Below the pieces are notes generated by a model, which was not told the origin of the DNA, made no database searches, and was given only the letters and a program-made list of their open reading frames with translations. This document shows, piece after piece, positions 45,028-57,110 of a stretch of DNA of 64,000 nucleotides (its first letter is position 1; every line of letters begins with the position of its first letter). The stretch spans positions 151,720,246-151,784,245 of the forward strand of contig CM045763.1 of the NCBI GenBank assembly GCA_025200525.1, given 5' to 3'. The DNA comes from Camellia lanceoleosa. Its lineage: Eukaryota; Streptophyta; Magnoliopsida; Ericales; Theaceae. The position numbers were made by a program, and so were the translations under genes.

Positions 45028-46246
45028 TATAGCAATCCCGGTTTTCCTCTCATGTTTACTGTATTTCTGACTCGATTTCGTTGATAGTTGTTGTTGTTCG
45101 TATTTCATTTCCGTCCTTTAACTCTTGTTATTTGAGTTTAGAATTGTCTTGGGCGTGTTTCGAACAGGTTGGTTGAGCTTTTGTCCCAGCTCTTGTTGCC
45201 CAGATTTCTAGTGATCTGCTCGAGCGGGTCTTCTTGCGCTCGAGCGGAGTTTTCACACCTTCAGTAGTTTGTCCGTCTGCAAAAATACTGTAGATGTATT
45301 TTTCACGCTTGAGCGGATTTCATTACGCTCGAGCGGGTCGCGCTCGAGCGGGTGTTTAATGTTTGTAAAAATACTGGAAGAGGGTAATCTACGCTCAAGC
45401 GGGTTTCCCTTTGCGCTCGAGCGGGTGTGTTTTGTGCTTGTGTCTTGGCGCTCGAGCGGGTATTCTTACGCCCGAGCGGGTCCAGTTTTTGTGCTTGACG
45501 CTCGAGCGTCCTATTCTCCGCTCGAGCGGACTAGTCGTATATCAGATGGTAGCTGGGTGATTTTAAATCACTTTTCACACTTTCTTTCTCTCTCTTACTT
45601 TTCAAAACTTCCATTGGAGAGCACCTCACTCTAAAACTTCAACTTCTCTCTAGGGTTTGATCTAGTTTGAGTGATCCACCCCCTTAGTGGCTTTGTAAGA
45701 AGTGTAGAGCTTGGCTTGGGCTACCTATCAATCTGAAAATCTTGGGATTTGGAGCACTTTTGATTTTCTTCACCTTCTCCATTGAGCTCCGACTTTGAGG
45801 TATGGATAACTACTCATCTTTATGAGCTTTGACATAGATTTTGAGCATTTTGTATAAATGGTTCTATTTGGGTGTTAGGGTTTAAGATTTGAAATACTGA
45901 GAAAGCGGGGTTTGTTATTTTAGCCCATAAATGTGTATTTTGGGTCTTACATGAGGTTATTGTTAATATTTGAGCCTTTTGGTCAAAGTTGAAAAACAGG
46001 GGAGAAAGCCCTAATTTTTGTTATGAATTAATTTATATAATTAATTTGGGAATGTTATGGAAATATAAAATTGAGTTGGGGATAATGAAATTGGCTCATT
46101 ATGTAGTAGAATGGTGGAGTTGGACTTAATAATCACTCACCTTTGAGAATTATTGATAATTTATTTGTTGGGGCATTTATTATCTATTTAGAAATAACTA
46201 CTTTGGGCTATCGATGGAGGATAGTCTTGATTGTTGTAGACACTGC
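45028..46246 (+). mobile_element. 3' LTR of element D, first 1.2 kb
   Basis: It matches 40909-42126 closely, starting TATAGCAATCCCGG. It is interrupted after GTAGACACTGC by element B; the uninterrupted form at 42116 reads GTAGACACTGCATGATG. ACTGC (46242-46246) is the presumed target duplication; its partner lies beyond the window. Confidence 0.88.
45219..45526 (+). promoter_or_regulatory. CTCGAG dyad array of element D 3' LTR
   Basis: The first pair is at 45219/45239 and the last at 45501/45521, both 20 bp apart. The first site is 191 bp from the LTR start. TATATCAG follows at 45538-45545. Confidence 0.65.
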
Positions 46247-46529
46247 TGTAGACAACCCATTTTTGACCGTCCTCAAGACTTGGACATCACCGCTTGAACA
46301 CCCGGTGATTATCCATGTTTGTGTTCGTTTTGAGTCCCCGGAGGTCCCTGCAACGTGCCTCGTGATCTCTTAACCGGTTTGTTCTGTGCTTGGTTTTCCA
46401 CCAAGTCTTGTGTGTGTTTGCATTTGAGGGTAGGTGAAGGCTTGTTAGCCATCCCAAGAACCCACCGGCCGCCTCATACCTCCACCGGCTCTCCTTGTAG
46501 CCATCGGCACTATTTTATTCAAATCCTTG

Positions 46530-46585
46530 GCCGATCGGCATCAGATGATGCCGGCCGCACATTTTGTGCCGGATCGTTTTGGCCA
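46530..46585 (+). promoter_or_regulatory. Phased GCCG palindromes in LTR B (5' copy)
   Basis: GCCGATCGGC at 46530 and GCCGGCCGC at 46550 are 20 bp apart; GCCGGATCG follows at 46568. The 3' LTR has 62461, 62481 and 62501, all 20 bp apart. The TATA-like box is about 300 bp downstream. Confidence 0.5.
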
Positions 46586-47348
46586 CGGTGACCCTTCTGA
46601 ACCCCTCGAGGATGGTGCATGCCACCGGATTACACCATCACTCCCCGTGCATAACATTGCACCCTTTGCACCTTGCACCCTTAAAGCTTCTAGAAGGGTG
46701 ACCTTTTTGGCCAAGCTTCTTGGAGAAGCTTGGCCAAATGCCTTGGCTTCCTTAGAAGCTAGGAACCCTTGCACCCTTGACCCCTTTGCTCTTACTTAGT
46801 CATTAAGCTTAGAGCCCTTTTGTTGCCTATTTAAGCTTGTATTCATCTCCTTTGTAGAGGGTTAGCCATTTTAGGTCAAAACCAAAGATTATACATACAT
46901 TCTCGATATACATCCATATATATCTATATTTCCTCTCTCTCCTCTTGTGTGTGTGTTTTAGGCCCCAAATAGTGTGTTTTACCTCACTTTTGCACCATTA
47001 CACACACTATTACACCTAGCTCCGAGATTGGGAGGCTTGGAGGTTTGTTTTGTGTGATCTTGGATTGATTTTGATCACTAGGAGAGGGCTGGACCACTTG
47101 TTCTTCATTGGATCTTCAAGGGTGAGCTTTTTACTTTAGTTTCCCCATTCTTGCAACCTATTTCTACCCTCTTTACTTTGTGATTTTGAGTTTGTGTTTA
47201 AGATAAAAAAGTCTTGTTTTTACTTGTTCTTGAACCTTCATTAAGGTCATTTTATGGTTTGAGTTAAGCCTCATCACTTTCAGCCTTGTTTGGCCATCTT
47301 TGGTGCCTTTTTCTTAGGCCTTCTTGTTTTGGTGTTCTTTGGTCTTCT

Positions 47349-47427
47349 CACCACTGAAAACCAGTGGGTTTTCAGTGGTGAGGATGATATTTTCAAGCCT
47401 CATTTAGGGGAGAGACACCCCTCTCCC
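47349..47427 (+). other. Two consecutive hairpins in LTR B
   Basis: Hairpin 1: CACCACTGAAAA (47349-47360) pairs with TTTTCAGTGGTG (47369-47380). Hairpin 2: GGGAGAG (47408-47414) pairs with CTCTCCC (47421-47427). Both match LTR A hairpins in position and order but differ in sequence. The 3' copies are at 63284-63315 (one mismatch) and 63341-63360 (8 bp perfect). Confidence 0.6.
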
Positions 47428-50115
47428 TTTGGTCCTTTGTTTGCCTTTGTTTTGGGCTCATAGCATAGCATGTGTGCATGTTTGCATTTGGCTTCATTTC
47501 AAGACTTTTTGGGCTATTTTAGGTCATGTTTGATCTCTGTTTTTGGTTGGAATTGTCGCCTCTCACATGCCTCTCATACTTCCTTTGAAATGCTCTCTTG
47601 TGCCTAAAAGAATGCCATGTTTTGAGGCCATGATTTTTGCATGTTTTGGCTTAGTTTCATGAAGATACTAGCATTGTTTTGCCATGTTAGAGGGCTGTGA
47701 GCCACTGATTTTGTCATTTTTGGTATGCTTGAAGTGGTTGTCTTGCATATCGGCTTGTAGGCCTTACTTGTATGGGGTGCTTGCATGCTTAACTTGTCTT
47801 TATCTCATGATTTGGCATCATATTAGACCCTATTTCAGTCCATTAGTCATGTTTGTATGTTGGCATATGTGGCTTAGTTCATGTCTTAAAGGTGTGCTCT
47901 TGTATGCTTTAGAGTAGGCCTTTGCATGCTTACATGTTTAGTGCATTTTTGGGGATGCCATAGGGGGGATTTGGGCTCATTTTGCGTGCTAGAAATCTGT
48001 TCTTGCTTGCTTGATATATACCATGCTTGGTCTTGTTAAGGGTAGCAAGGTGTGCTCCTTTTGGTGCCTTAAACTTGGCCTTAATTTGTTCGTGATATTG
48101 GCATGCTCATTGGTCACTATTTTAGGCTTGTTTTGCTACTGTTTTAGGGAGTCTTGAGGGCTGCCTCGTTGAGCTTAGTCCATCTTTGCATGCTCATATC
48201 ATGGTTGTTGCATGTTTAATTGATGAAACCTAGTAGACATGCTAGTTCTATGCATTAATTAGTCCATGTTGCATGACATTTTGTACCTTGCATACTTAGC
48301 TCTTTGCATGCCTAACATGATAGGTTGCATTGCATTTGAGCCATATTGCATGAGTTGCATTCCATGGTTTGGTTTGGGGTTGTCAAACCAAACATGAAGA
48401 TTGAGAGGAGTTCACACTTGACTGGTGAAACTTGTCTCTATCCTCAAGTCTCTAAGGCCCTTGATCTCCATATGATAGGGACTTAGTCCTCATTTGTTTG
48501 TGTTGCATGCATTTTCATATCAAAAGAGCAATCTTGATCCCTTAGGCTATCATGCATCAAATGCATAATTGGTGGCCCTAGAACCAAGAGTCTTGCCTCC
48601 TTGAGTCCCCAAGCATGATAGGAGGCAATGACCATGCTTACATGTCCCCTAAAATCCATGCCATGCATTCTTTGTCTTCTTTGCATCTCTTGTCTGTAGG
48701 GACTTTCACGCCGCGGCTTTAATGTGCCGATCGGCACTTTATTTCTGCCGATAACCACCACAAGCAAGTGATCAATAAGAGCAAATGGTGATCTCCCTAG
48801 CCGGTGGGGCATTTCGCACCACTTGGGAGGTATTCCGAACTTTGGGAATTTTTGGAGAGGCGAAGAAAATCTATAAAGAATGCCATGACACGGGTTTTCC
48901 TGCAAGTCGCGACGAGCATACATCATTCACAAGATTCGAGGCGGGCCGAGGCCCCATTTCATTTCACTTAGATGCTTTAATTTCAATACTTAGAAATTTG
49001 TAATAATTTATTTATTCATTTATTCTTCGTCAGATTATTTATTTATTTCCCTCCGGCGAGGGCTAAAATGTAATAAGTGTGTGTGAGTGGGTGTATGTCT
49101 TCCAATCCCCATTTCTTTCTTCCCTTTTATTTACCGCTTATGATGGTAGATTAGAGCACGCTTAATTTTAGCATACCTTATGCTATGCATGCGCATTCAT
49201 GCATTTGTTTACATGCATCGTGCTCGGTGCATCATACAAACAAAGATCGTACTTTCAATTCCAAATTGAATACGTGTTATTTGTAGCATTCCATATTCCA
49301 TGTTTAGGATAGCCGAGCTGCCTAGATTACATCTTTGCATGTGTTGCATTAGACATCTCAGTATGCTTAGGTCCATGCATGGATTTCTAATAAGCTTCTA
49401 TTTTGGCTTGGAGTACTAGGTGAGCTTTTATGCTTTAGCATATCGCATGTGTGTGAATGTTGCCATGATAGTATGCTTACCATGCGGCTAAGTGCTTATG
49501 TGATATAACTGCATGAATGCCTGCGGATGGAGCTTGAATTACCTAAATTGGGACAACACATTAAAACTGTGAGTTTTAAAGCCCACTAGATAGTGGCAAA
49601 ACCGTCTTTTCTAAAAGCCCGCTTGAGAGTGGCAAAACCTGCATTTTAGCCTACTTATGAGTAGCAAATCATTTTTTAAAACAAACACGTAATGTTTTGT
49701 TCCAACTTAGGCGATTTGGTCTATACTTGTTTGTCTGCGCATAACGTAGTAAATCTAGGCTAATAACCTAATAAGAACACGTAATGTTTTCAAAATCGGA
49801 TATCACGGTTAGTAGAGGCCGGTCTTCGGACCGGCGAGACGGTGCTCATAGTCGACCTTCCCGATCGCACCCAAGCTCCCGAGCCAAGTCAACTTTGGTT
49901 ATGACGACACGTGGCCTTCGACCGAGTCGTGGTTTCCTAAATTTCCCATTTTAAAAATATTTAGGTGGCGACTCAGAATCCGCAAAGCGATCCATGTTTG
50001 GCACTTTTTCAAAAATCGCTTTTCTCAAAACGATTTGCGAGTTGGACTCTTTGGTTCAGATTTAGAACCATGACACAAATCGAGTCCGAATCAGAGTGAA
50101 GCCCACGGCGTCTAC

Positions 50116-50135
50116 GCTTCGCATCACTGGGATTT
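50116..50135 (+). other. Degenerate primer binding site of element B
   Basis: TTCGCATCACTGGGATT directly after the LTR end. Comparison with element A suggests an ancestral TGGCGATCACTGGG. Confidence 0.45.
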
Positions 50136-50828
50136 TAGAGAGCTTGACTCGAACTCGTGATATCCTGTTTGACTACACTTATGTGTTTCTTTGCATTGCA
50201 TGTGCATTGGTGCGCCTAGGACACCGTGTTGGCCATCTGCTATTCTCGAGCGGTTTGCTTGGAGGCTTGTCTTGTCAAGGCATGTCTATAAGGTCGACCG
50301 CTATGGCTCGCCAAAGATGGGAACACAAACCCCGGTTCTGGGGCACCCTTTGGACCATTCGACCTAGTTGCATAGTCGAATCCGTAGTGACCATTCCAAA
50401 CTAGGACAAAGTTGCTTACCCAATTTAGGTTGTTTGAAACCGCTGCGTGCGTAGTGAAACCCTAGCTCCTGACAAAATAGGACAGGGAAACCCTACCCCA
50501 ACATAGGGGTGTTTTGGTTCTCATTTACTTGCTATGTGCTTTAGAGTGTAACTCTGCAGGGAACATACAGATCAGTTTGCAAGTTTAAGTATCAGGCCCG
50601 AGGGCATCAGTATCAGTGTTTTGGGAATCAGTTGTCTGTGGATATCAGATTCAGGCCTAGGGGCAATGGTTCATGATCAGTGATCAGTGGTTGAGAAACA
50701 GTGTATCCAGCATTCGACCGTTTATTTTAAAATACCCGACCGTGTGTTGTGTGTTTATTTACTTTGCGCCGTTATGCTGTCCGATTGTCTGTTTATTTAT
50801 ACGCTTTATTTATCTTTTTATTAGGTAG
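50136..50828 (+). other. Untranslated leader of element B
   Basis: Matches the leader of element A (5937-6500). It includes the frame at 50096-50404, which is not conserved as protein, and a degenerate ATCAG repeat zone at 50580-50700. No gene. Confidence 0.6.
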
Positions 50829-52435
50829 TTGAGCACAATTGCCACTGATCCGATAGATATCCCCCAAGCACTCGGGTCGAGGTCGTCGATTCTTCGATCC
50901 GAGGATCCGATAGACGACAACCAAATGTACTACTCGCTACCCCGGCTTGCTAAACGGAGGTCAAGAAGGCGAAAAGCATCAAGACAAACAGACAGTTCAG
51001 AGAGCTTTGTCTACCCCACCTGTGTTCAGTAGGGATCCGGATTCTGTGTCACCAACAGAGAGGGAAAATATACCAGTAATTCAACCAGAACAAGATAATA
51101 TGGCTAGTTTGGAGGAGATGGTGCGCCACCTTCAAGAAAGCATGAAAGCGATGCAACAGGATGCCGTCCGTCAGGCAGACTTCGCCAGGCAACAGGCCAC
51201 AGTTGTAAGAGAACAGGCAGAGACAATTGCCCGATTGGAGCAGCAAACTGGAGCATCTGCTTCGCATCAAATTCCTCCCCCGCCAGGAGTTCCTAACGCC
51301 GGGGAGACAGCCAATGTTCAGACTGATACAGAGCTACCCACAGGACCACCCCCACCTCCAACCCTACCCCAAATTCAACCTCAACTATCAAAAACACCCA
51401 CCAATCTACCAGACTCTCCCTTTGAGTTTGAGACTGATCCCACCGCACTCAAATTAAGCAAGCTTGAAAAGCTATTCAAGAGATCTCAAGGGGTCAAGAC
51501 TATCCCCGATATTGAAGATGGTTACACTGACGCAGCTGTGACGCTGCCCGACAGGTTCAAAATGCCTCATATCGATCGGTTCGATGGGTCTGAGGACCCT
51601 ATGGTACATTTAAGACTATTTTCGGACGTCCTAAGGCCAATGGGCCTCGTGAGGCTCCGTGGTTGTCTGTTTGGTCGAACTCCGGGTGTGGCGTCTGCAT
51701 GGTATGCTAAGCTAGATGATGACGTGAAGAGAAATTGGGACGAAATGGCTGAGGCCTTCATCGCGCAGTATTCATACAACACGCAGATTGAGATCACTAC
51801 TCGTGATCTCGAGACAACCAGACAAGATCCTAAAGAGAGTTTCTCTGATTTTGTAACCCGGTGGAGGGCGAAGGCATCGATGATGACCTTAAGGCCAACA
51901 GACAGAGACCAAATACGGATGATTGTGCGCAATCTCCAGCCGGCGTTAATGAAGAAGATGATTGTAGTTCCCTTCCCCACTTTCGCAGATCTGCATGATA
52001 TGGGGATGCAAATAGAGGATGCGTTGAAACAGGGTCTGTTTGACCAAGATCGGGATCAACCCCGAAGGACCTTCAACCGCAACACTAATACAGGCCCGAG
52101 TGGCACATCTGCTACCAGAACCTCCGAAGTGAGCATGGTCACCACAAACCCCCCACAAAGAAATGCGGCAACCGCCATTCTCCTATGTCCGAAGCAACCC
52201 ACAAACAACCAAATACCCACCCAAAAATTCTGAACTTCGCTCCTCTATATGCCCCTATCCAAAGCTCTAGGGTATTAATCAAGAAAGGGCACTGAGGCCC
52301 TTGAGCCACGGCCCTACCAAAAACTTCCCCTAACCATAACCCCGGCCAAGCATCGTATGCTCACCAACAAAGACGGTCCACGACACCGACCAAGGTTATT
52401 TGCTACGCCATGAAATCCAGATCTCATTGATAATG
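50829..52435 (+). pseudogene. gag: gag of element B (frameshifted near both ends)
   Basis: The main frame (50947-52233, 428 codons) holds the Gln/Glu-rich helical N-terminus (MASLEEMVRHLQ), a proline-rich linker, and the gag capsid domain (FKMPHIDRFDGSEDP at 51560; SFSDFVTRWRAKASMM at about 51839; basic RRTFNRN at about 52065). A possible original start is ATG at 50829 (MSTIATDPIDIPQ), out of frame by a shift near 51015. Past 52200, frameshifted traces of the C-terminus continue to about 52435 (LYMPLSKAL at about 52241, LIDNGVI at about 52424), where element A has its zinc-knuckle-like motif. Gag forms the cytoplasmic particle. Confidence 0.9.
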
Positions 52436-53400
52436 GGGTGATTTTACCCCCGAGAGACCCAACGTTACTACAAATCCTCCCTACATACAACCAAGCTCCA
52501 CCGCCCAAAAGACTCAACTTCATCCACACCGGGGCGTGTCTTACGACCCTAGTATCTACATCACACCTACCCATCCGCCCAAACCAGAGGTGTCTCTTCC
52601 CGATTGCACCAACTTGTGCATGATAGGCACCTCCATCACCCAACCTAAGCCGCAAGGTGACCACCGAGAACAGAGAGAAGGGACCCCAAGGAAAAGGGTT
52701 GTTGAATCGTAGTCTCATGGAATCGAGTTACATGGGAAGACATACACCGAGTGACTACATCTCTGATAAGCCAAGATAGGCCCAAGATGGAACCGCCAAC
52801 AGGGGAAGAATTGTGCATGATCCGAGGGGATAGTGGGACAAGGAATCGATGAGGTAACAACCGTAGAAGAGGACCTGGCCAATCTACAACTCTACAGTGA
52901 CCAATATCCAGAGGACGCAGCAGTTGCCTGGTTCGATTATGGAGAAACAGCAGAGGCCATTGGGTGGTTGGACGATCACCCAGATGTGATAGAAGAGTTT
53001 CAAATTAAGGAGCCCAAATAGGGCAAGAACATCAAGAATAAACGGAAGGTTGAAAAACAGAGTATATTGCCGGAGAGCGCCGGCACGAAGAATTTCGCTC
53101 GGGATTGGAGCATCTTGACCACAGGAATTGTTGAACAGCCGGATATATTGGCACAGTCAGAACAGGAAAGGTTTGAGGAATCTGAGAGAGCCAGGAAGGC
53201 AAAGGCCCATGTGGGGGCTGAAACCGCTGTGTGCGCAGAGACGGATAATGCTACGAGTACGAGAATGGAAAGTGTCGTAAGTACGAGAACATCCATGCCA
53301 GAGCCCGACAGATGTTTGTCAGTTGCTGATGGGATGTGGTGGGAAGATGAGGATCTTTGTCTTGCCCATACGCATTTAAGGTCCGGGAAATGATCAACCG
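52436..53400 (+). pseudogene. Degenerate gag-protease spacer of element B
   Basis: Only short frames remain. 52833-53021 (acidic, ending FQIKEPK) and 53067-53393 continue in the direction of the polyprotein and may be worn linker; element A has no equivalent. No domain is recognised. Confidence 0.4.
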
Positions 53401-54150
53401 ACGCACGGTACTGGGGAAATCGACCACATGACTAGGAGTGGACGGTATTTCAAGCCTCCGCACCTGGAGCAACCAGAGACGTCCGGAAAGGATAGGGAGG
53501 CAGAGACAGAAAGAAAAGCAACTTGAAGATGAGGCCAGATAAGAGCTTGAAAAAGATACAAGCAGACATCTCCATCTGGGGACTGCTTATGGCTTCTCGA
53601 GTGCATAGGGAGGCTATTTATCAGCCATGGATAAGGCAAAGCTTTCAATAGAAACAACACCAGAACAGCTAGTGGGGCTAGTCTTTCCGGGAGGGGCTAC
53701 CCCGATGTTGACATTTGCTGATAAGGAATTACCGCCTGAGGGCACAAATCACAACAAGCCACTCTACATCTCCGTAGAGTGTAGGAATAAATGGATACCG
53801 GTAGTCCTTGTTGATACAGGGTCTGCCATCAACGTCTGCCCGGCAAGGACAGCTTACGCGATTGGTCTGAAGGTCGCAGACTTTGTACCAACAATCCAGG
53901 TCATCAGGGCATATGACAATACAAGCCGAGAAGTGATGGGAACCGTTAAAATCCAGACCAAGGTTGGGCCGGGACAACAGGAAATAGATTTTCATGTCTT
54001 GGAAGTACCTGCAACTTTCAATTTGTTGTTGGGGCGGCCGTGGTACATCAGTGAAGGCAAGATTATCTACTTTACACCAAATGGTGAAATACCCCTATGG
54101 GAAGGGAGTAGCCATCGCCTTCGAATTCATCGATTCATCCACCACTGAAG
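53401..54150 (+). pseudogene. Aspartic protease of element B
   Basis: A lead-in peptide with IQADISIWGLLMASR (about 53548) precedes the main frame (53627-54148). The catalytic motif is LVDTGSAINVCP with DTG at 53813-53821, and the flap/closing motif FNLLLGRPW is at about 54018. The enzyme would cut the Gag-Pol polyprotein. The catalytic triad is intact but the frame is shifted after GRPW. Confidence 0.85.
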
Positions 54151-55151
54151 TATCCACGCTGCTCGGAGATAGAGCATGGCCCGAAGACGGTTCATATCGT
54201 TTTACCTTGGCCGAGGCTCAGTTGTACGAACGTCATGGCCACTAACGAAGGGATATATGTTAGTGCCTGCGCAAGGTACCTCATGAACAAACTCCAATAC
54301 ATCCCCGGATGGGATTAGGGAAAAGCCGTAAGGGCATTGCAACACCGGAAATGTCGACAACCCTCACACCTTCGCTTGGGTTACCGCCCACCAAGGAAGA
54401 TTGGGTAAGAAGGAAAAGAGATGGTTGGAAGAGCCAAGGCAAAACAGATGGGGAAACCTTTTGAATTGATGCACCGCCCATCCGGTACCTTGAACGGACG
54501 TTTCATTCCGAAGGGAAGACTTCCCATTCTCGGTTTTCCTGAGCCATGGTGAATAAAGAAGGAAACGACGCCGGATTTGAGATTTTCTTCGACTTGCAAT
54601 TATCTGGGGATGATGTTGTCAAGAGCGAAAAGACCCGCAGTTGAGGTGAACATAGCAAGGAATTGGAGTCTCGGACACAGAGTTTGAAATGGGGTAGCAC
54701 TGCATGTCTACTTTCGGATCCTTTGATCAACCGTGTGCTCGGGGATGACTCTTCTGTCCATGATCGGAGATGAAACGGCCAGGCCAACCAAATGCTATTT
54801 TCGATGCGTGCATCACACCCTCCCTCATCCGGGCAAGACGAGGAGGATTTTTATCAAGCAAAGACCGGTCAGTAGTGAGCCGGAATCATTCCACTGAAGT
54901 CTTGTGGGTGAATCAGTTCCATTGCCTGAGTCTGAGTCCCAGATTCACGAGTGATAGCCCGATGCCACACCGCCTGTGTCAGTTTTTTTCTTTCTTTTGA
55001 GTCTGTTGTAACAGAGGAATCGGACGGTTTGGAACTATCTATTGAGAATGAGGTAACGTGGTTTTAGTACTTTTTCATGCCTTTGGTTTATTGCTTAAAT
55101 CAGGACTTTCAAATTTTTGATTAAAACGACTAGGACGATATTCCTCCGGTT
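54151..55151 (+). pseudogene. Protease-RT linker of element B (several frameshifts)
   Basis: Traces of the Tat linker can be read in changing frames, for example GLGYRPTKEDW near 54375, FELMHRP near 54464 and FEIFFDLQLSGDD near 54575. About 54820-55110 has no readable homology and includes a poly-T/C stretch (54983-55000). Confidence 0.55.
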
Positions 55152-56540
55152 TTGCAACGACTAATTGAACAAGAGCAAGAGAGGTTTGTTAAACCCTTAA
55201 TTGATGAAATCACCACCGTGAACGTCGAGATCGAGAAGGACCCGCTGGTCCAGATCGGGTCCACGTTGTCTTCGGAGGAACGCGAGCGCTTAGTCGCTTT
55301 ATTAAAAGATTTGAAAGATGTTTTCGCGTGGTCCTACGAAGACATGTCTGGAATCGATCCTGAGATTGTACAGCACCAAATCCCTCTTGACCCCGAGGCC
55401 CGACACCAAATGTAAACTCAGAGGATCCGCCTTACAGCCATTAAGATCAAGGAAGAGGTCACTACAAATTGACGAAGCTTAAGCTTCCCTGTTGGTATCT
55501 GAATACCCGACTTGGTCGCCAACATTGTACCAAAGGTCAAGAAGGATGGTAGAATCCGGCATGTGTGGACTTGTGGATTTAAACAGAGCCATCAAGGATG
55601 ACTTTCCTTGCCACATATCAACGAAGTTGGTAGATTTCACAATGGGCATGCTTTGCTCTCATTCATGGATGGCTTCTCAGGCTATAATCAGATAGTAATG
55701 GCACCCGAAGATCGGGAGAAGACTGCCTTTACCACCCCGTGGGGTACATATTGCTACAGAGTGATGCCATTTGGGCTAAAGAACGCTGGGGCTACATATC
55801 AACGGGCTGCAACTACAATATTACATGACATGATCCATAAAGAGGTCGAGGTGTATGTGGACGACATGATTGTCAAGTCCAAAGAAAGAGAGGGCCACTA
55901 CACCGCCTTGCAAAAGTTTTTCCAAAGGATCAGGGAATTTCGGCTGCGGTTGAATCCTCAAAAATGCACGTTTGGTGTTACAATGAAAAATGGGATTTCG
56001 ACATACACAAAGGCATCAAGTCGAATTCTTCCAAAATCAAGGCCATCTTAGAAATGCCACCACCAATGACTGAAAAGGAGGTGCGAGGCTTTCTAGGTAA
56101 AGTGCAATTCATAAGGCGGTTTATCTCAAAACTAACCTTGACTTGTGAACCACTTTTTGGTCTCTTGAAGAAAGGAAAGAAGTTCCAATGGGACGGCCGA
56201 TGCCAAGCCGCATTTGAACAGATTAAAGAGTATCTACAAAATCCGCCCGTGTTGTCACCACCAAAGCCGGAAAACCGTTGATATCAGACTGCCAAGAATC
56301 GAAACCACAATGGGTCAGATGCTCGCGCAAGAGTCAGAAGACAAAGTAGAAAGGGCCATCTACTATCTGAGCAAGAAGATGTTGGATTACGAGACCCGCT
56401 ACACCCCGCTAGAGAAGGTTTGTTTGGCCTTAGTATGGGCTACCCGGAAGCTGCGGCACTACCTGTTAGCTCACTCTGTAATGTTGGTTTCACGACTTGA
56501 TCCCATCAAATATCTTTTCGAGAAACCAAGCCACGAGTAG
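55152..56540 (+). pseudogene. pol: Reverse transcriptase and RNase H of element B
   Basis: The N-terminal extension (55152-55415) has LLKDLKDVFAWSYEDM. RT continues with shifts at about 55415, 55620, 55980 and 56280. Recognisable are the palm motif SFMDGFSGYNQI (55663), TPWGTYCYRVMPFGLKNAG (55735) and the active-site YVDD (55854-55865) with both Asp intact. The thumb and connection (VRGFLGKVQFIRRFI, 56081) and the RNase H start (AIYYLSKKMLDYE, ...YTPLEK, 56359-56420) follow. This is the reverse transcriptase that copies the element's RNA to DNA. The frameshifts make this copy inactive. A 3-kb deletion removes this whole region from element A. Confidence 0.9.
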
Positions 56541-57110
56541 GCTAGCTCGTTGGTTGTCAAGGTTTCGAATTTGACCTCAAATATGTGACGCGAAGTTCAG
56601 AAAGGGAGGGCGGTGGCAGAGTTCCTGTCGACCACCCGTTGAAGGATGAAGCGGTTGAGTACCTATTCCCAGATGAAGCTATTCTACACGTCGAAGATGA
56701 AACTCGATTTATGTACTTTGACGGAGGCCAAATCAATATGGGTACGGATAGGAGTGTGGCGATAGCGCTGACGACTCTCAGATCCCTTAGCATTCAAACT
56801 CGGTTCAAAGTCTCGAACAATGAGGCAGAGTACGAGGCATGTATTGTCGGTTAGAAGCGCCTAGAACTAGGGCAAGGCGGTTGATGTCATTGGAGACTCG
56901 AACCTAGTTGTGTCTCAAGCAAAAGGAGATTGGAAAGTGAAGGAGGAAAAGATGATAATATACCACCGCACCTTGGATTTGTTAATCCTCGGTTTGAAAA
57001 GCTAAATTTCACTCACCTATTGAGAGAGAACAACAGTTTGCAGACTCGTTAGCAACTCTATCCTCCATGATAGACATCCCATCTGGGTCCGGATGGCCCA
57101 ATCATTGTCG
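56541..57110 (+). pseudogene. Second, archaeal-like RNase H (aRNH) of element B
   Basis: After the normal RNase H there is a second one: YFDGGQINMG (56714, first catalytic Asp), NNEAEYEACIVG (56818, catalytic Glu), a stop at 56852, then in other frames IGDSNLVVSQ (about 56890, catalytic Asp), GDWKVKEEKM and FADSLATLSSMIDIP (about 57035, last Asp). All four acidic residues can be seen. A duplicated RNase H of this kind is known from the plant Tat lineage, where it is thought to have replaced lost activity of the original domain. Confidence 0.85.

Larger units (their letters stand above)
40909..46246 (+). mobile_element. Element D: internally deleted chromodomain (Tekay-like) Ty3/gypsy element
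   Basis: 5' LTR (40909-43016), pol remnant (43017-44639), short 3' untranslated part with polypurine tract (44640-45027), and the first 1.2 kb of the 3' LTR (45028-46246), which is then split by element B. The primer site, gag, protease, RT and most of RNase H are missing: the 5' LTR is joined directly to the last RNase H codons. The integrase with C-terminal chromodomain places it among chromoviruses, most like Tekay. The LTRs are very similar to each other. Confidence 0.88.
46247..50115 (+). mobile_element. 5' LTR of element B (about 3.87 kb)
   Basis: Starts TGTAGACAACCCATTTTTGACC and ends about GGCGTCTAC. Distantly similar to LTR A throughout, especially the last 1.3 kb. Has phased GCCG palindromes (46530, 46550), a TATTTAAG box (about 46829), a CT-rich stretch (46930-46955) and two hairpins. 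No coding sequence. Confidence 0.88.

Noticed and set aside
46143..46591. Frames spanning the D/B junction
   Set aside because: They cross a retrotransposon insertion point and so cannot be an old gene.
48483..48926. 147-codon minus-strand frame in LTR B
   Set aside because: No recognisable motif; the equivalent LTR A region (684-1040, 4311-4703) has frames of different length and sequence.
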